This document shows positions 42,961-53,144 of a stretch of 64,000 nt of DNA, piece after piece. A program made the position numbers and the translations under genes. Source of the stretch: Noviherbaspirillum suwonense (GTDB lineage Bacteria; Pseudomonadota; Gammaproteobacteria; Burkholderiales; Burkholderiaceae_D); contig NZ_FXUL01000030.1 in NCBI RefSeq assembly GCF_900182955.1, positions 1-64,000 on the forward strand, in the 5' to 3' direction. The notes beneath the pieces are model-generated. The model saw only the letters and a list, made by a program, of their open reading frames with translations, was not told where the DNA came from and ran no database searches. Positions within the stretch are counted from its first letter, which is position 1. Every line of letters begins with the position of its first letter.

Positions 42961-43159
42961 GCATGACCGTTCTTTGTCGCTGAGTCAGACTGGCAATGCT
43001 CCACCGGTTGGCGGGCAATGAGGCGGGCAATGATCAAACGCTGCAACTCGTTGGTGCCCTCGCCAACGCACAGCAGCGGCGCATCGGGCGTATGGGTTTT
43101 GAACCAGGCGCGAACCTCGCGCTGGAACGTCAGATCTTCGGGCTGAAATCGATGTACAT
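42961..43159 (-). pseudogene. Acyl-CoA dehydrogenase reduced to fused N- and C-termini
   Basis: After the ATG at 43159 (MYIDFSP, then a one-base frameshift) it reads EDLTFQREVRAWFKTHTPDA. It then jumps directly to LLCVGEGTNELQRLIIARLI, the extreme C-terminal helix with the catalytic-Glu motif. About 330 codons between are missing. The remaining tail runs into the IS701 boundary, which supplies the stop. It follows the SDR gene by 20 bp and was the last gene of the thiolase operon. Confidence 0.82.
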
Positions 43160-43179
43160 GGCCGGCGTCTTGGTTTGCT

Positions 43180-44007
43180 TCAGATCGTGATGCCGCCGCC
43201 GCATACCAGGGTCTGGCCGCTGACATAGTTGGCTTCCGGCGTGCACAGCAGGTACACCGAGCCCGCCGCCTCTTCCGGCGTACCGCCACGGCCGAGCGGA
43301 ATGCTGCGCTCCATCATCGCCAGCAGATCGGGGTTGACGCCGACCTTGATCTTGCGGCCTTCGACGTCAATCGAAGCGTCCCCGTCGGCGGGTGCTTCGG
43401 TCAGCCGGGTCTTGATCATGCCGAAGGCAACGCAGTTGACGTTGACCTTGTAGCGTCCCCATTCCTTGGCCAGCGCCAGCGTCAAGCCCACGATGCCAGC
43501 CTTGGCGGCCGAGTAGTTGGCCTGCCCGGCATTACCTCCCAGGCCGGCGATGGACGAAATGTTGACCACCTTGCGGAACAGTTCCTGGCCCGCTTCGGCT
43601 TCCTTCTTCGAGGTGGCGCGGATGAACCCGGAGGCAGCGCGCAGGATCTTGAACGGCGCCGTCAAGTGCACGTCGAGGATCGCGTTCCACTGCTCGTCGG
43701 TCATCTTCTGGATCACGTTGTCCCAAGTGTAGCCGGCGTTATTGATGATGATGTCCAACCCGCCGAAACCGTCGGTTGCGGTCTTGACGAACTTCTCGGC
43801 GAAGCCGTCGGCCGTGACGCTGCCGGCGCAGGCCAGCGCGCTGCCGCCGCCGGCCTTGATGTCGGCCACGGTCTGTCCGGCCGGTACGGCGTCCAGGTCG
43901 TTGACGACCACTTTGGCGCCTTCGCTGGCGAGCTTCAGGGCAATGGCGCGACCGATGCCGCGGCCGGAACCTGAGACGATGGCGACTTTGCCATCGAGTT
44001 TTTTCAT
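43180..44007 (-). CDS. SDR family dehydrogenase (3-hydroxyacyl-CoA / FabG-like)
   Basis: A 275-residue SDR with SGSGRGIG (about 12-19), NNAGYTWDNVIQKMTDEQWN, SSIAGLGGNAGQ and YSAAKAGIVGL. An insert near ATSKKEAEAGQELF and the extended loop before LAMMERSIPLGRGG are typical of SDRs that accompany MaoC/thiolase pairs and oxidise 3-hydroxyacyl-CoA with NAD. RBS AAGGA. It lies third to last in the operon thiolase - FAS1-type dehydratase - MaoC - SDR - dehydrogenase remnant, supplying the step between hydration and thiolysis. Confidence 0.9.
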   Translation of the reverse strand: MKKLDGKVAIVSGSGRGIGRAIALKLASEGAKVVVNDLDAVPAGQTVADIKAGGGSALACAGSVTADGFAEKFVKTATDGFGGLDIIINNAGYTWDNVIQKMTDEQWNAILDVHLTAPFKILRAASGFIRATSKKEAEAGQELFRKVVNISSIAGLGGNAGQANYSAAKAGIVGLTLALAKEWGRYKVNVNCVAFGMIKTRLTEAPADGDASIDVEGRKIKVGVNPDLLAMMERSIPLGRGGTPEEAAGSVYLLCTPEANYVSGQTLVCGGGITI

Positions 44008-44070
44008 GGCGCGTGTCCTTGCTTGTGAGTAAAAGGGAAATAGCAGGGAAGTAGAGTCACCAGGCGGCCC

Positions 44071-44487
44071 TCAGTCCAAGGCAACCAAAGCCTCGCCGGC
44101 CAGCGTGATTTCACCCGTGGCCTTCGTCGCCCTGATTTCGACGCGCACACAGGGCCGGCCTGCATGTTCGATCTGTTCGACCACCTTGCCGTCGCAGCGC
44201 ACCTGGTCACCGAGGTGGGTGATGGCCGCAAAGTGCACGCCATAGCTGAGAATCTGGCGTTGCGGCACCCATTCGGTGAGCGCCCGGCCGAGGTAGGCCA
44301 TCGACAGCATGCCATGCGCGAACACATCCTTCATGCCGGCGCCGCGGGCGAAGTCGAGGTCGATGTGGATCGGGTTGTGGTCGCCCGACGCGCCGGCGAA
44401 CAGGGCCAGGGTAGTGCGGATGATTGGCGGCAGTTCCAGCACCGGCATGTCGTCGCCGACCCGAATCATTTTTGCTTGAACGTTCAT
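44071..44487 (-). CDS. MaoC family (R)-specific enoyl-CoA hydratase, catalytic subunit
   Basis: A 138-residue hot-dog hydratase with the intact hydratase-2 motif ASGDHNPIHID (Asp and His dyad, about residues 34-39) and the following AHGMLSMAYLGRALTEW helix. It hydrates trans-2-enoyl-CoA to 3-hydroxyacyl-CoA. The gene directly upstream encodes a second hot-dog domain of the FAS1-type. Together they correspond to the two halves of a double hot-dog hydratase, as in heteromeric HadAB-like and ChsH1/ChsH2 enzymes. RBS AAGGAG. Confidence 0.9.
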   Translation of the reverse strand: MNVQAKMIRVGDDMPVLELPPIIRTTLALFAGASGDHNPIHIDLDFARGAGMKDVFAHGMLSMAYLGRALTEWVPQRQILSYGVHFAAITHLGDQVRCDGKVVEQIEHAGRPCVRVEIRATKATGEITLAGEALVALD

Positions 44488-44497
44488 GAATTCTCCT

Positions 44498-44937
44498 TCA
44501 GGCGTGGCGCACGACGATCACCGAGTGCAGGTCGGCCACGTGCTCGCCCAACTGGTTGGTGACCCTCGTATCGCTGACCACGAACTCGAGCGCCCCGCCT
44601 TTTTTGTCATAGATGTCGCTTACCTTTGACTCCAGGCGCAGCGTGTCGCCGGCACACACCGGCGCGTGGTAGTCGAAGCGCTGCTCGCCGTGCAAAACCT
44701 TGCCGAGGTCGATCTTGAGGGTGTCGATGAGTTTCATTCTCGCGCCGGAGTCGCCCTCGGCGCCGAAGATGAAGGTGGGAGGTGCGACGACATTGCGGTA
44801 GCCGGCCGCGCGGGCGGCCGCCTCGTCGGTGTAGATCGGGTCGCATGCGCCGATGACCTTGGCAAAAAAGGCAATGCGTCCCTTTTCCACCTCCCACAGG
44901 GAGGCAGTGCGTAGCCGATGTGTTTTTTGTCAATCAT
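44498..44937 (-). pseudogene. FAS1-type MaoC dehydratase subunit, frameshifted near the start
   Basis: The body reads EKGRIAFFAKVIGACDPIYT, then PPTFIFGAEGDSGARMKLID and LHGEQRFDYHAPVCAGDTL, the N-terminal hot-dog half of a two-subunit hydratase. It carries no His in its GACDPIY motif, so it is structural. The natural start MIDKKHIGYALPP at 44937, with AGGA before it, is one base out of frame with the body. The shift lies at a CCTCCC-ACA-GGGAGG hairpin (44890-44904). A GTG at 44890 could open the body frame but has no properly spaced RBS. This is either a real lesion or a sequencing error at the hairpin. Confidence 0.65.
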
Positions 44938-44974
44938 GGCGTCCTGCCTCTGTTGTCCTGACCAACACTGCTGC

Positions 44975-46159
44975 TCACGCGGCCTCATACAGTGTGACCA
45001 CGCAGGCGCCGCCCAGACCCAGGTTGTGCTTCAGCGCCAGGCGCGCGCCTGGCACCTGACGCTGCTCAGCCGTGCCGCGCAATTGATGCGTCAGCTCGTA
45101 GCACTGCGCTAGGCCAGTGGCACCCAGCGGATGCCCCTTGGACAACAGGCCGCCGGACGGGTTGGTCACGACCTTGCCGCCGTAGGTGTTGTCACCATCG
45201 AGTACGAACTTCTCGGCACCACCCTCCGGGCACAGGCCCAGCGCCTCGTAGGTAATCAATTCGTTTTGCGCGAAGCAGTCGTGCAGCTCGACCACGTTCA
45301 CGTCCTGCGGCCCGATGCCGGCCTGCTTGTACACTTTTTCCGCCGCATCGCGCGTCATGTCGAAGCCGACCACGCGCATCATGTCGTGCGATTCGAAGGT
45401 ACTGGGGAAATCGGTCGTCATCGCCTGGGCCCGGATCCAGACCCGGGTATCGATCCCATGCTTTTTGGCGAAGGCTTCCGAGCAGATCACCGCCGCAGCG
45501 GCACCGCAGGTCGGCGGGCAAGCCATCAAGCGAGTCATCACGCCAGGCCAGACGGCAGGGGCATTCATCACCTCTTCAACGCTGACTTCCTTGCGGAACA
45601 GCGCCAGCGGATTGTTGGCGGCGTGGCGACTGGCCTTGGCTCGGATATGAGCGAAGGTGTCCAGCCGCGTGCCATACTTGTCCATGTGCGCCTTGCCGGC
45701 ACCGCCGAAGTAGCGGATGGCCAGCGGGAGTTCCGGATGACCGACCAGCTCGGCCGTGGCGCGGTCGAACTCTTCGAAAGGCGTCGGCCTATCCTCGAAC
45801 TGAGCCTTGATGGCGCCCGCAGCCATCTGTTCGAATCCCAGCGCCAAAACGCAATCGGCCGCACCGCTTTCGACCGCCTGGCGCGCCAGGAACAACGCGC
45901 TCGATCCGGTGGAACAGTTGTTGTTGACGTTGACGATCGGCATTCCGCTCATGCCCACCGGGTACAGCGCGCGATGGCCGCAGGTGGAGTCGCCATACAC
46001 ATAGCCAATGTAGGCTTGATGGACGGCGCCGAAGTCGACGCGGGCGTCTGCGAGCGCCTGGCGTGTCGCCTTCTCACCCATCACGTGATACGGCTCGCTG
46101 GCGCCGGGCTTGGTGAACGGGATCATGCCGACGCCGGCGACGACGACTTTATGGATCAT
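44975..46159 (-). CDS. SCP2-type thiolase (acetyl/propionyl-CoA C-acyltransferase)
   Basis: A 394-residue SCP-x/SCP2 thiolase with a complete active site: nucleophilic Cys in NVNNNCSTGSSALFLARQ (about 82-99), ELHDCFAQNELITYEALGLC, and [14 protein letters not shown]. It carries out the thiolytic cleavage that ends a beta-oxidation round; SCP2 types accept 2-methyl-branched 3-ketoacyl-CoA. The start MIHKVVVAGVG at 46159 fits the family better than a longer frame. It is the first gene of the operon with two dehydratase subunits and an SDR. A TetR-type site lies 50 bp upstream. Confidence 0.92.
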   Translation of the reverse strand: MIHKVVVAGVGMIPFTKPGASEPYHVMGEKATRQALADARVDFGAVHQAYIGYVYGDSTCGHRALYPVGMSGMPIVNVNNNCSTGSSALFLARQAVESGAADCVLALGFEQMAAGAIKAQFEDRPTPFEEFDRATAELVGHPELPLAIRYFGGAGKAHMDKYGTRLDTFAHIRAKASRHAANNPLALFRKEVSVEEVMNAPAVWPGVMTRLMACPPTCGAAAAVICSEAFAKKHGIDTRVWIRAQAMTTDFPSTFESHDMMRVVGFDMTRDAAEKVYKQAGIGPQDVNVVELHDCFAQNELITYEALGLCPEGGAEKFVLDGDNTYGGKVVTNPSGGLLSKGHPLGATGLAQCYELTHQLRGTAEQRQVPGARLALKHNLGLGGACVVTLYEAA

Positions 46160-46208
46160 TGATGCTGCCCTCAGGAAGTGAAACGTTTTCAACGCAGAAG
46201 TTTGAAGT

Positions 46209-46226
46209 CTATCTAACGCTTGACAG
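46209..46226. promoter_or_regulatory. TetR-type operator, copy 2 (thiolase operon)
   Basis: Minus strand CTGTCAAGCGTTAGATAG. It is identical to the site before the 35-kb ligase at 16 of 18 bases, including the first 14, and shares CAAGCGTT and a trailing GAT with the site beside the TetR gene. It begins 50 bp upstream of the thiolase start, the same distance as at the ligase. Confidence 0.6.
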
Positions 46227-46561
46227 TCGCGCTAGACAAATCTACATTACAAGTCCTATCCTGTTTGTACTGGCAGGTCCAAGTCAAGATCCAGGCTGTC
46301 CAAAATTGAATTTCGATAGCGCTCACAGCCTCATTTGGAGTTGCATCAATGACTTTTGACCGTAGCCAGTCTTTCGGATTGACCATAACGGCCACACTGA
46401 CCTTGAGGCAGCGGACAAGTTCGCCCGCAAGGAACTTCAGCGGCGGTCGCGGCGAGACGCACAACGATCGCCGCTGCGTCCATCCTGTACGCAGGAGATA
46501 CCTGCAAGCGCATTCTCAACAAGGCAGTCCAGATCCCCGGCGGCAGCGGCTGCATTTGGAG

Positions 46562-46746
46562 TCGAAGATCAAACGGCTTTTCCGCTGCATCAATATCCTG
46601 GAGATCGGCGCAGGCACATCCGAGGTAAGCAAGTGCTCATTGCCGAAGAGCTGTTGTTTGGTTGGAATGACCTAATGGCAGCGTTCCTTGATCTTGTCGG
46701 TGCCATGATGGATCGGCTAAGGCACTGCCGGCTTCCGGTTTTATGA
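46562..46746 (+). pseudogene. Acyl-CoA dehydrogenase, C-terminal fragment with frameshift
   Basis: Reads KRLFRCINILEIGAGTSEVS, then after a one-base frame change VLIAEELLFGWNDLMAAFLD to a stop at 46746. This matches the last helix of acyl-CoA dehydrogenases (RDAKILEIGAGTSEI type). The upstream 46230-46560 stretch has no clear family match. It lies just before the racemase gene on the same strand, so another dehydrogenase was lost here. Confidence 0.6.
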
Positions 46747-46774
46747 TTCAATTCGATTGAGGGAGTAACGACAG

Positions 46775-47875
46775 ATGAGCGGTCCCTTGCAAGGGTTGAA
46801 GATAATTGAGTTCGGCGGCATTGGTCCCGGTCCGTTCTGCGCAATGATGCTGGCTGACATGGGTGCAGATGTGATCCGTCTGGATCGCAAGACCGACAAG
46901 GGCAAGGACCGCGGACAGGGGAGTTTCCTGGCCAGCGGACGGCGCGGCGTGCTCCACCGCGGGCGGCGTTCGATAGCGGTTGATCTGAAATCACCCGAGG
47001 ACGTACAGCGGGTCCTGACACTGATCGACGGCGCAGACGCCATCATTGAAGGATTCCGCCCGGGCGTGATGGAGCGGCTGGGTCTTGGTCCCGACGCGCT
47101 GCTGGCGCGCAATCCGCGCTTGGTATATGGCCGCATGACCGGCTGGGGCCAGGATGGTCCGCTAGCTCAGGCTGCCGGGCATGACATCAACTACATTGCC
47201 CTTTCTGGCGCGCTCAGCCTGATTGGCCGGGCGGAAGGTGGGCCGGTGGCGCCTCCGGCCATGGTCGGCGACTTGGGCGGCGGCGGCATGATGCTCGCGT
47301 TCGGCATCGTTTGCGCTTTGCTCGAAGCGCACGCCTCCGGTCGCGGCCAGGTGGTCGATGCCGCCATCACCGACGGGACGGCCCTGCTCACTTCGATCGT
47401 CTGCGATCTCAAAGCGCTGGGGCTATGGAAGAACGAGCGGCAGGCCAACCTGCTGGACGGCGGCTCGCATTTCTATGACACATACCAGTGCTCGGATGGC
47501 AAGTGGATATCGATAGCAGCACTAGAGCCGCAGTTCTATGCGCTACTGTTGGAGAAGCTCAGCATCAGCGATCCCGAATTTCAACGGCAACGCGATCCGG
47601 TGGCTTGGCCGACGCTCAAACGCAAGATCATCGACATCTTCCGCAGTCAGCCGAGCGCGCACTGGTGTACATTGCTGGAGGGTACCGACGCCTGCTTTGC
47701 GCCAGTGTTGACGCTGGAAGAGGCGGCGCACCACCCTCACAACAAAGCACGCGACACTTTCTTCGAAAGGGACGGTGTTCTTCAACCTTCGCCGGCACCT
47801 CGGTTTAGCCGAACGGTGCCGGAGCGCCCTGGCCCGGCGCCGTTTATCGGTGAACACGACGACGAACTCCTGTAG
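46775..47875 (+). CDS. Alpha-methylacyl-CoA racemase (CaiB/BaiF family)
   Basis: A 366-residue enzyme that interconverts (R)- and (S)-2-methylacyl-CoA so that branched chains can enter beta-oxidation. The family's catalytic residues can be placed: His136 in [13 protein letters not shown], Asp166 in [15 protein letters not shown], and Glu251 in [14 protein letters not shown]. The N-terminus [20 protein letters not shown] is typical of AMACR/MCR and distinguishes it from the CoA-transferases elsewhere in the window. RBS GGGAG. Its presence points to isoprenoid, sterol or other methyl-branched acids as substrates of this region. Confidence 0.9.
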   Translation: MSGPLQGLKIIEFGGIGPGPFCAMMLADMGADVIRLDRKTDKGKDRGQGSFLASGRRGVLHRGRRSIAVDLKSPEDVQRVLTLIDGADAIIEGFRPGVMERLGLGPDALLARNPRLVYGRMTGWGQDGPLAQAAGHDINYIALSGALSLIGRAEGGPVAPPAMVGDLGGGGMMLAFGIVCALLEAHASGRGQVVDAAITDGTALLTSIVCDLKALGLWKNERQANLLDGGSHFYDTYQCSDGKWISIAALEPQFYALLLEKLSISDPEFQRQRDPVAWPTLKRKIIDIFRSQPSAHWCTLLEGTDACFAPVLTLEEAAHHPHNKARDTFFERDGVLQPSPAPRFSRTVPERPGPAPFIGEHDDELL

Positions 47876-47989
47876 CCGATGAATGAGAGGGGAACTTGCC
47901 GTGAACCTTGTTCGGCATTACCAAGCAGTTTTATAGGTCACGCCGAGGACGGTGGCGCCGTTCGAAACACCTTGCACAGGGCTTCCATT

Positions 47990-48778
47990 TTACTTTTTGG
48001 CGAGCGGCCGGTTTCGGAAGGCTGCAATCCCGGCCCGATGTTCGGGCGTGTCTTCGAGCACGGCCATGTGCGAAGACACCATATCCAGGTGTGTCGCCAG
48101 CGCCATGGACTGGCTTTGATAGACGGCGCGACGAAAGAAGCGCACCGCCTGTTGCGGCTTGGACGCAATCGTGCGCGCCAGTTCATAAGTGGCGTTCAGC
48201 AGTTCCGCATCCGGGACCACGCGGTTGACCATCCCGATGCGCTCGGCCTCTTCCGCCTCTACCACACGACCGGTCCAGAACAGTTCGAGCGCGCGCGCCG
48301 TGCCGATCAGCCGAGGCAGAAACCAGGCGCCGGCGTCGCCAGCCATCAGTCCGATGTTGATATAGCTCTCGGCCAACGTGGCCGAACTGGCCATCAGGCG
48401 GATATCGCACATCAGCGCCATGTCGCAGCCTGCGCCGCGCGCCGCGCCGTTGATGGCGGCAATGACCGGTTTTTCCATCCGCTCCAGCGTCAGCGCGATG
48501 CGGTGCACGTGCCGGTACAGGAAGTCCTTGCGCCCCATGCTGTCGAGTTCGCTGAACTTGGCCATTTCGTCGAAATTGCCACCTGCGCAGAACGCACGCC
48601 CAGCGCCGGTGACGACGATCACCTTGACGCGTTCATCGTCTTCGGCTGCCTCTAGTGCGACGCGCCAGGCATCGACCATTCCCAGGTCGAACGCGTTGAG
48701 CTGGGCTGGACGATTCAGCGTGAGGGTACCAATGCCATCGGCATCGGTGGTGAACAGGACGGGGGCTTCGGCGGACAT
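47990..48778 (-). CDS. Enoyl-CoA hydratase/isomerase family protein
   Basis: A 262-residue crotonase. Oxyanion-hole segments GAGRAFCAGGNFDEM (about 59-73) and NGAARGAGCDMALMCDIRLM (about 111-130). The helix SATLAESYINIGLMAGDAGA follows, where the second Glu of hydratases is replaced by Asp, similar to the hydratase at 20.3 kb. It may therefore be an isomerase or act on a bulky substrate. RBS AAGGAG. It is convergent with the racemase gene and followed upstream by a 136-bp gap without a recognised operator. Confidence 0.88.
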   Translation of the reverse strand: MSAEAPVLFTTDADGIGTLTLNRPAQLNAFDLGMVDAWRVALEAAEDDERVKVIVVTGAGRAFCAGGNFDEMAKFSELDSMGRKDFLYRHVHRIALTLERMEKPVIAAINGAARGAGCDMALMCDIRLMASSATLAESYINIGLMAGDAGAWFLPRLIGTARALELFWTGRVVEAEEAERIGMVNRVVPDAELLNATYELARTIASKPQQAVRFFRRAVYQSQSMALATHLDMVSSHMAVLEDTPEHRAGIAAFRNRPLAKK

Positions 48779-48914
48779 GGAGACTCTCCTTGCGGTCGGG
48801 CGGCGCGGGGACGAATGGCGGTGCGGCTGCAGCCGCGCCGCTGCGTGGCTGCACTCACTTTATAAAGCACCATCATGTTAGAAGAACAGTTGTTGATCGG
48901 ACGACGCTCTACCT

Positions 48915-50519
48915 CTACTCATCTGTGGCTAGATCAGCCTCGTACAGATTCTGGTAACTGGCGCGCAGCGGATGCTTCTGGATCTTGCCGGTGGACGTCA
49001 TCGGCAGCGCGTCAATGATGAGGATTGCCTTGGGCACCTCAAAGCCGCCGAGATGCTCCTTGCAATGCTGAATCAAACTCACCTCGTCGGCCTGGGTGCC
49101 AGGTTTAAGCACGACAAACGCAGTCACAGCCTCAATCCAGCGGCGGTGCGGCAGACCGACCACCGCCGCATTCGCCACTGCCGAGTGGCGCAGCAAGATC
49201 GCCTCGACCTTGATCGACGCCACATTTTCGCCTCCAGTCTTGATCATGTCCTTCTTTCGGTCCTTGAACATCAGCTGGCCGTCAACCCACATGCCCAGGT
49301 CGCCCGTATGATGCCAGCCGAAGGCGCGCGACTCGGCGGTAGCCTCGGGGTTCTTGTAGTACCCCTCCATCACGTTCGGGCCGCGGTGCACGATCTCACC
49401 CACCTCGCCGGTGCCAAGCAGCCGCCCGGCGTCATCCATCACCGCGGTGTCGTTGATCAGTGCGCTGACGCCCCAGTACGAGCCGAAACGCCGCAGTTGC
49501 TCCTCGGGACGAAAGGCTGCGGTGAGCGGATACATCTCGGTCTGGCCGGTGGCCAGCGCGTAATTCGGGCAGAATTCGGCGATCAGGCGGCGCAGCAGGG
49601 TTTCGGGCATCGGCGCCATCGCGTACAGGCACAGCCGCAGGCTGGACAGGTCACGTCCCGGGCGCGATGGATGGTCGAGCAGGGCCAGGTGCATCAGCGG
49701 CAGACCGACCAGAAAGGTCAGCCGTTCGCGCTCGATGGTGTCGAGCACCAGTGCCGCATCGAAGCCGCGCATCACGGCCACCGTGCCGCCGGCAGCCAGT
49801 ACGCCGCACATGAGGGTGTGCTGCGCGCAATGGAACAGAGGCAAGGTGGCGTTCGCGACATCGTCGCGCCACAGTCCGAATTCGATCGCGTTGTTCATCG
49901 CGGCCATGACAACCGACAAATGACTTTGCATCACCCCCTTGGGACGGCCGGTAGTGCCGCTGGTGTACATGATTTGCGCCACGTCGCGGTCGTGAATCTC
50001 GACCTCCGGTTCTGTGGCGGGCTGGACAGCCAGCGCGGCGGCAAAACCGGCGAAAACCCCGCCACCCTCGCCTTCTTCGAGCACCCAGCCCCGACCGGGC
50101 TGTTGGTGCAATGCAGCGGCTGTCTCGGCACGCGCGATCAGCGCGGCGTCGACCAGCACGAAGCGCGCCTCGGAGTGCTCGATGATGTAGCGAACGTCGT
50201 CGAGGGCGAGCCCGGTGTTGATCGGCACCCAGACCAGCCCGGCGCGGTGGATGCCGAACATCGCGACCAGGAACTCGAGCGAGTTGTTGCACAGTGTGGC
50301 CACACGGTCGCCGCGCACCAGACCGGCTGAGAGCAAGGCGTTGGAGCAGCGGCTCACGTGCTCATCAAGCTCACCGTAGCTCATGCGTTGGTCGCCGAAC
50401 ACGAATGCTGTCTTGGCTCGGTCTCGCGCCGCCGACCGGCGTAGGAAGTCGCCGATCGCCACGCGGGCGATCGCGCCGGGAGGTGGCACGCTGGTGGTGA
50501 CGGAAGTCGATAGGCTCAT
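48915..50519 (-). CDS. AMP-dependent acyl-CoA synthetase/ligase
   Basis: A 534-residue ANL ligase: MYTSGTTGRPKGVMQSH, YALATGQTEM, WHHTGDLGMWVDGQLMFKDR, KKDMIKTGGENVASIKVE and a C-terminal TSTGKIQKHPLR with the catalytic Lys. It resembles medium/long-chain fatty-acyl and cyclohexanecarboxylate-type ligases. The ATG at 50519 is preferred over 50543 because CAGGAG lies 8 bases before it. It lies downstream of the etf deletion scar and another ligase on the same strand. Confidence 0.92.
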   Translation of the reverse strand: MSLSTSVTTSVPPPGAIARVAIGDFLRRSAARDRAKTAFVFGDQRMSYGELDEHVSRCSNALLSAGLVRGDRVATLCNNSLEFLVAMFGIHRAGLVWVPINTGLALDDVRYIIEHSEARFVLVDAALIARAETAAALHQQPGRGWVLEEGEGGGVFAGFAAALAVQPATEPEVEIHDRDVAQIMYTSGTTGRPKGVMQSHLSVVMAAMNNAIEFGLWRDDVANATLPLFHCAQHTLMCGVLAAGGTVAVMRGFDAALVLDTIERERLTFLVGLPLMHLALLDHPSRPGRDLSSLRLCLYAMAPMPETLLRRLIAEFCPNYALATGQTEMYPLTAAFRPEEQLRRFGSYWGVSALINDTAVMDDAGRLLGTGEVGEIVHRGPNVMEGYYKNPEATAESRAFGWHHTGDLGMWVDGQLMFKDRKKDMIKTGGENVASIKVEAILLRHSAVANAAVVGLPHRRWIEAVTAFVVLKPGTQADEVSLIQHCKEHLGGFEVPKAILIIDALPMTSTGKIQKHPLRASYQNLYEADLATDE

Positions 50520-50616
50520 GTCGATGTCTCCTGCATTTTTCAAATTTGGCCGATGGCGACGGCCGCGCTGCCGGAAACACGCCCGGCCCGTGATTCACCT
50601 CGGCAGCCGCCCCAGC

Positions 50617-50719
50617 CTACGGCGCGTTCACCAGTTCGGGCACCGCTCTGAACAGATGCCGCGGGCCTTCACGTTGTAGTCCAGCACCCGCTTGACGGCG
50701 ACCACTATCTTCACTTCAT
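50617..50719 (-). pseudogene. etfB-etfA deletion scar (electron-transfer flavoprotein)
   Basis: The leftward frame reads VKIVVAVKRVLDYNVKA, the conserved N-terminus of the ETF beta subunit. About 15 bases later, in the adjacent frame, it reads LFRAVPELVNAP-stop, the C-terminus of the ETF alpha subunit. The roughly 550 codons between, including both FAD/AMP sites, are gone. This is what remains of an etfBA operon after an internal deletion. ETF takes electrons from acyl-CoA dehydrogenases, so those in this window must use an ETF encoded elsewhere. Confidence 0.72.
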
Positions 50720-50767
50720 CTCCAAAGTTTCAAATGACATGCAAACGCAAGCCATGACGTACCCCAC

Positions 50768-52381
<1,614 letters not shown>

Positions 52382-52410
52382 ATTTGACTCCTCATTTTTA
52401 ACTCCAGAAA

Positions 52411-52425
52411 ATGTTCCCGGAACAT
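52411..52425. promoter_or_regulatory. 15-bp palindrome between TetR and acyl-CoA ligase genes
   Basis: ATGTTCC-C-GGAACAT, perfect 7-base arms around one base, 30 bp before the ligase start and just after the TetR stop. There is no following T-run, so a terminator is unlikely. An operator for an unidentified regulator is possible. It differs from the CAAGCGTT sites. Confidence 0.4.
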
Positions 52426-52431
52426 GCCGAT

Positions 52432-53106
52432 TCAACGACTTTCAGTTCCGGTGTTCCACTTTTGAACGCCACCCAACTTTGCCTCTTCAAGCGCCACATG
52501 CCCCGCCTCCAGTGCGGCCACGCGAGGAAACAGCACCGTGTACATGCGCTGGGCCAGCGCGTCGATGCCGAGGCGACCGGTAGGCCGGTACCACTGCGCC
52601 GTCCAGTTAAGTGCTCCCAGAACCGTCTGCCGCACCAGCACGATATCGGCGTCGACCAAGCCTTCGAGCGCGGCCTCGTTGATAGGCGGGATCCACAAAG
52701 CCTCATAATCGTCGCGCGAGGCCATCACCCGAGCTTGGGCAGTCGGCGCAAGACTGCGCCATTCATAAAGCAACACCGTCATGGCGTCGAGCCTCGGACC
52801 CAGCAAGGCCCCCAAGTGGCGACGAATCATCGACAGCAACCGCTCGGCAAGGCGATCCTCGGCAGCCAGCGCCTCGCGCACTGACCGGGTGATGTCGCGA
52901 AGGCCCTCCTCCATGATTGCCACGAGCAGGTCCTCCTTGGATGCGAAGTGGTAGAAGAGCGAACCCGAAGTCATGCCCAGCACCTGGGCAATTTCGCGCA
53001 CGGATGTGCGTTCAAAACCCTGGCGCCTGAACAAACTCGCCGCCGCCGCCAGAATCGCATCCCGACGCGAGAGTTGGGAAATCAGGTTGTCTGCAGCCTT
53101 TGTCAT
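52432..53106 (-). CDS. TetR/AcrR family transcriptional regulator
   Basis: A 224-residue TetR-type repressor. The HTH lies at about 17-62 (AILAAAASLFRRQGFERTSV; AQVLGMTSGSLFYHFASKED), followed by a helical ligand domain similar to regulators of fatty-acid and KstR2-like CoA-ester catabolism (LLYEWRSLAPTAQARVMASR; RPTGRLGIDALAQRMYTVLF). It lies upstream of a ligase gene on its own strand and is divergent from the dehydrogenase/thiolase/FadB/carboxylase operon. A CAAGCGTTTG-centred site lies between. Two matching sites lie 7 and 16 kb away. Its effector is probably an acyl-CoA (inferred). Confidence 0.92.
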   Translation of the reverse strand: MTKAADNLISQLSRRDAILAAAASLFRRQGFERTSVREIAQVLGMTSGSLFYHFASKEDLLVAIMEEGLRDITRSVREALAAEDRLAERLLSMIRRHLGALLGPRLDAMTVLLYEWRSLAPTAQARVMASRDDYEALWIPPINEAALEGLVDADIVLVRQTVLGALNWTAQWYRPTGRLGIDALAQRMYTVLFPRVAALEAGHVALEEAKLGGVQKWNTGTESR

Positions 53107-53126
53107 GGTGTAGACTGTACCATAAA

Positions 53127-53144
53127 CTAACAAGCGTTTGATCG
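53127..53144. promoter_or_regulatory. TetR-type operator, copy 1 (TetR/dehydrogenase intergenic)
   Basis: CTAACAAGCGTTTGATCG with the near-palindromic core CAAGCGTTTG, 21 bp from the TetR start. A second imperfect repeat ATGGT-N9-ACCAT (53105-53123) overlaps the TetR start codon. Position between the regulator and its divergent operon supports an autoregulatory site. Confidence 0.6.
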
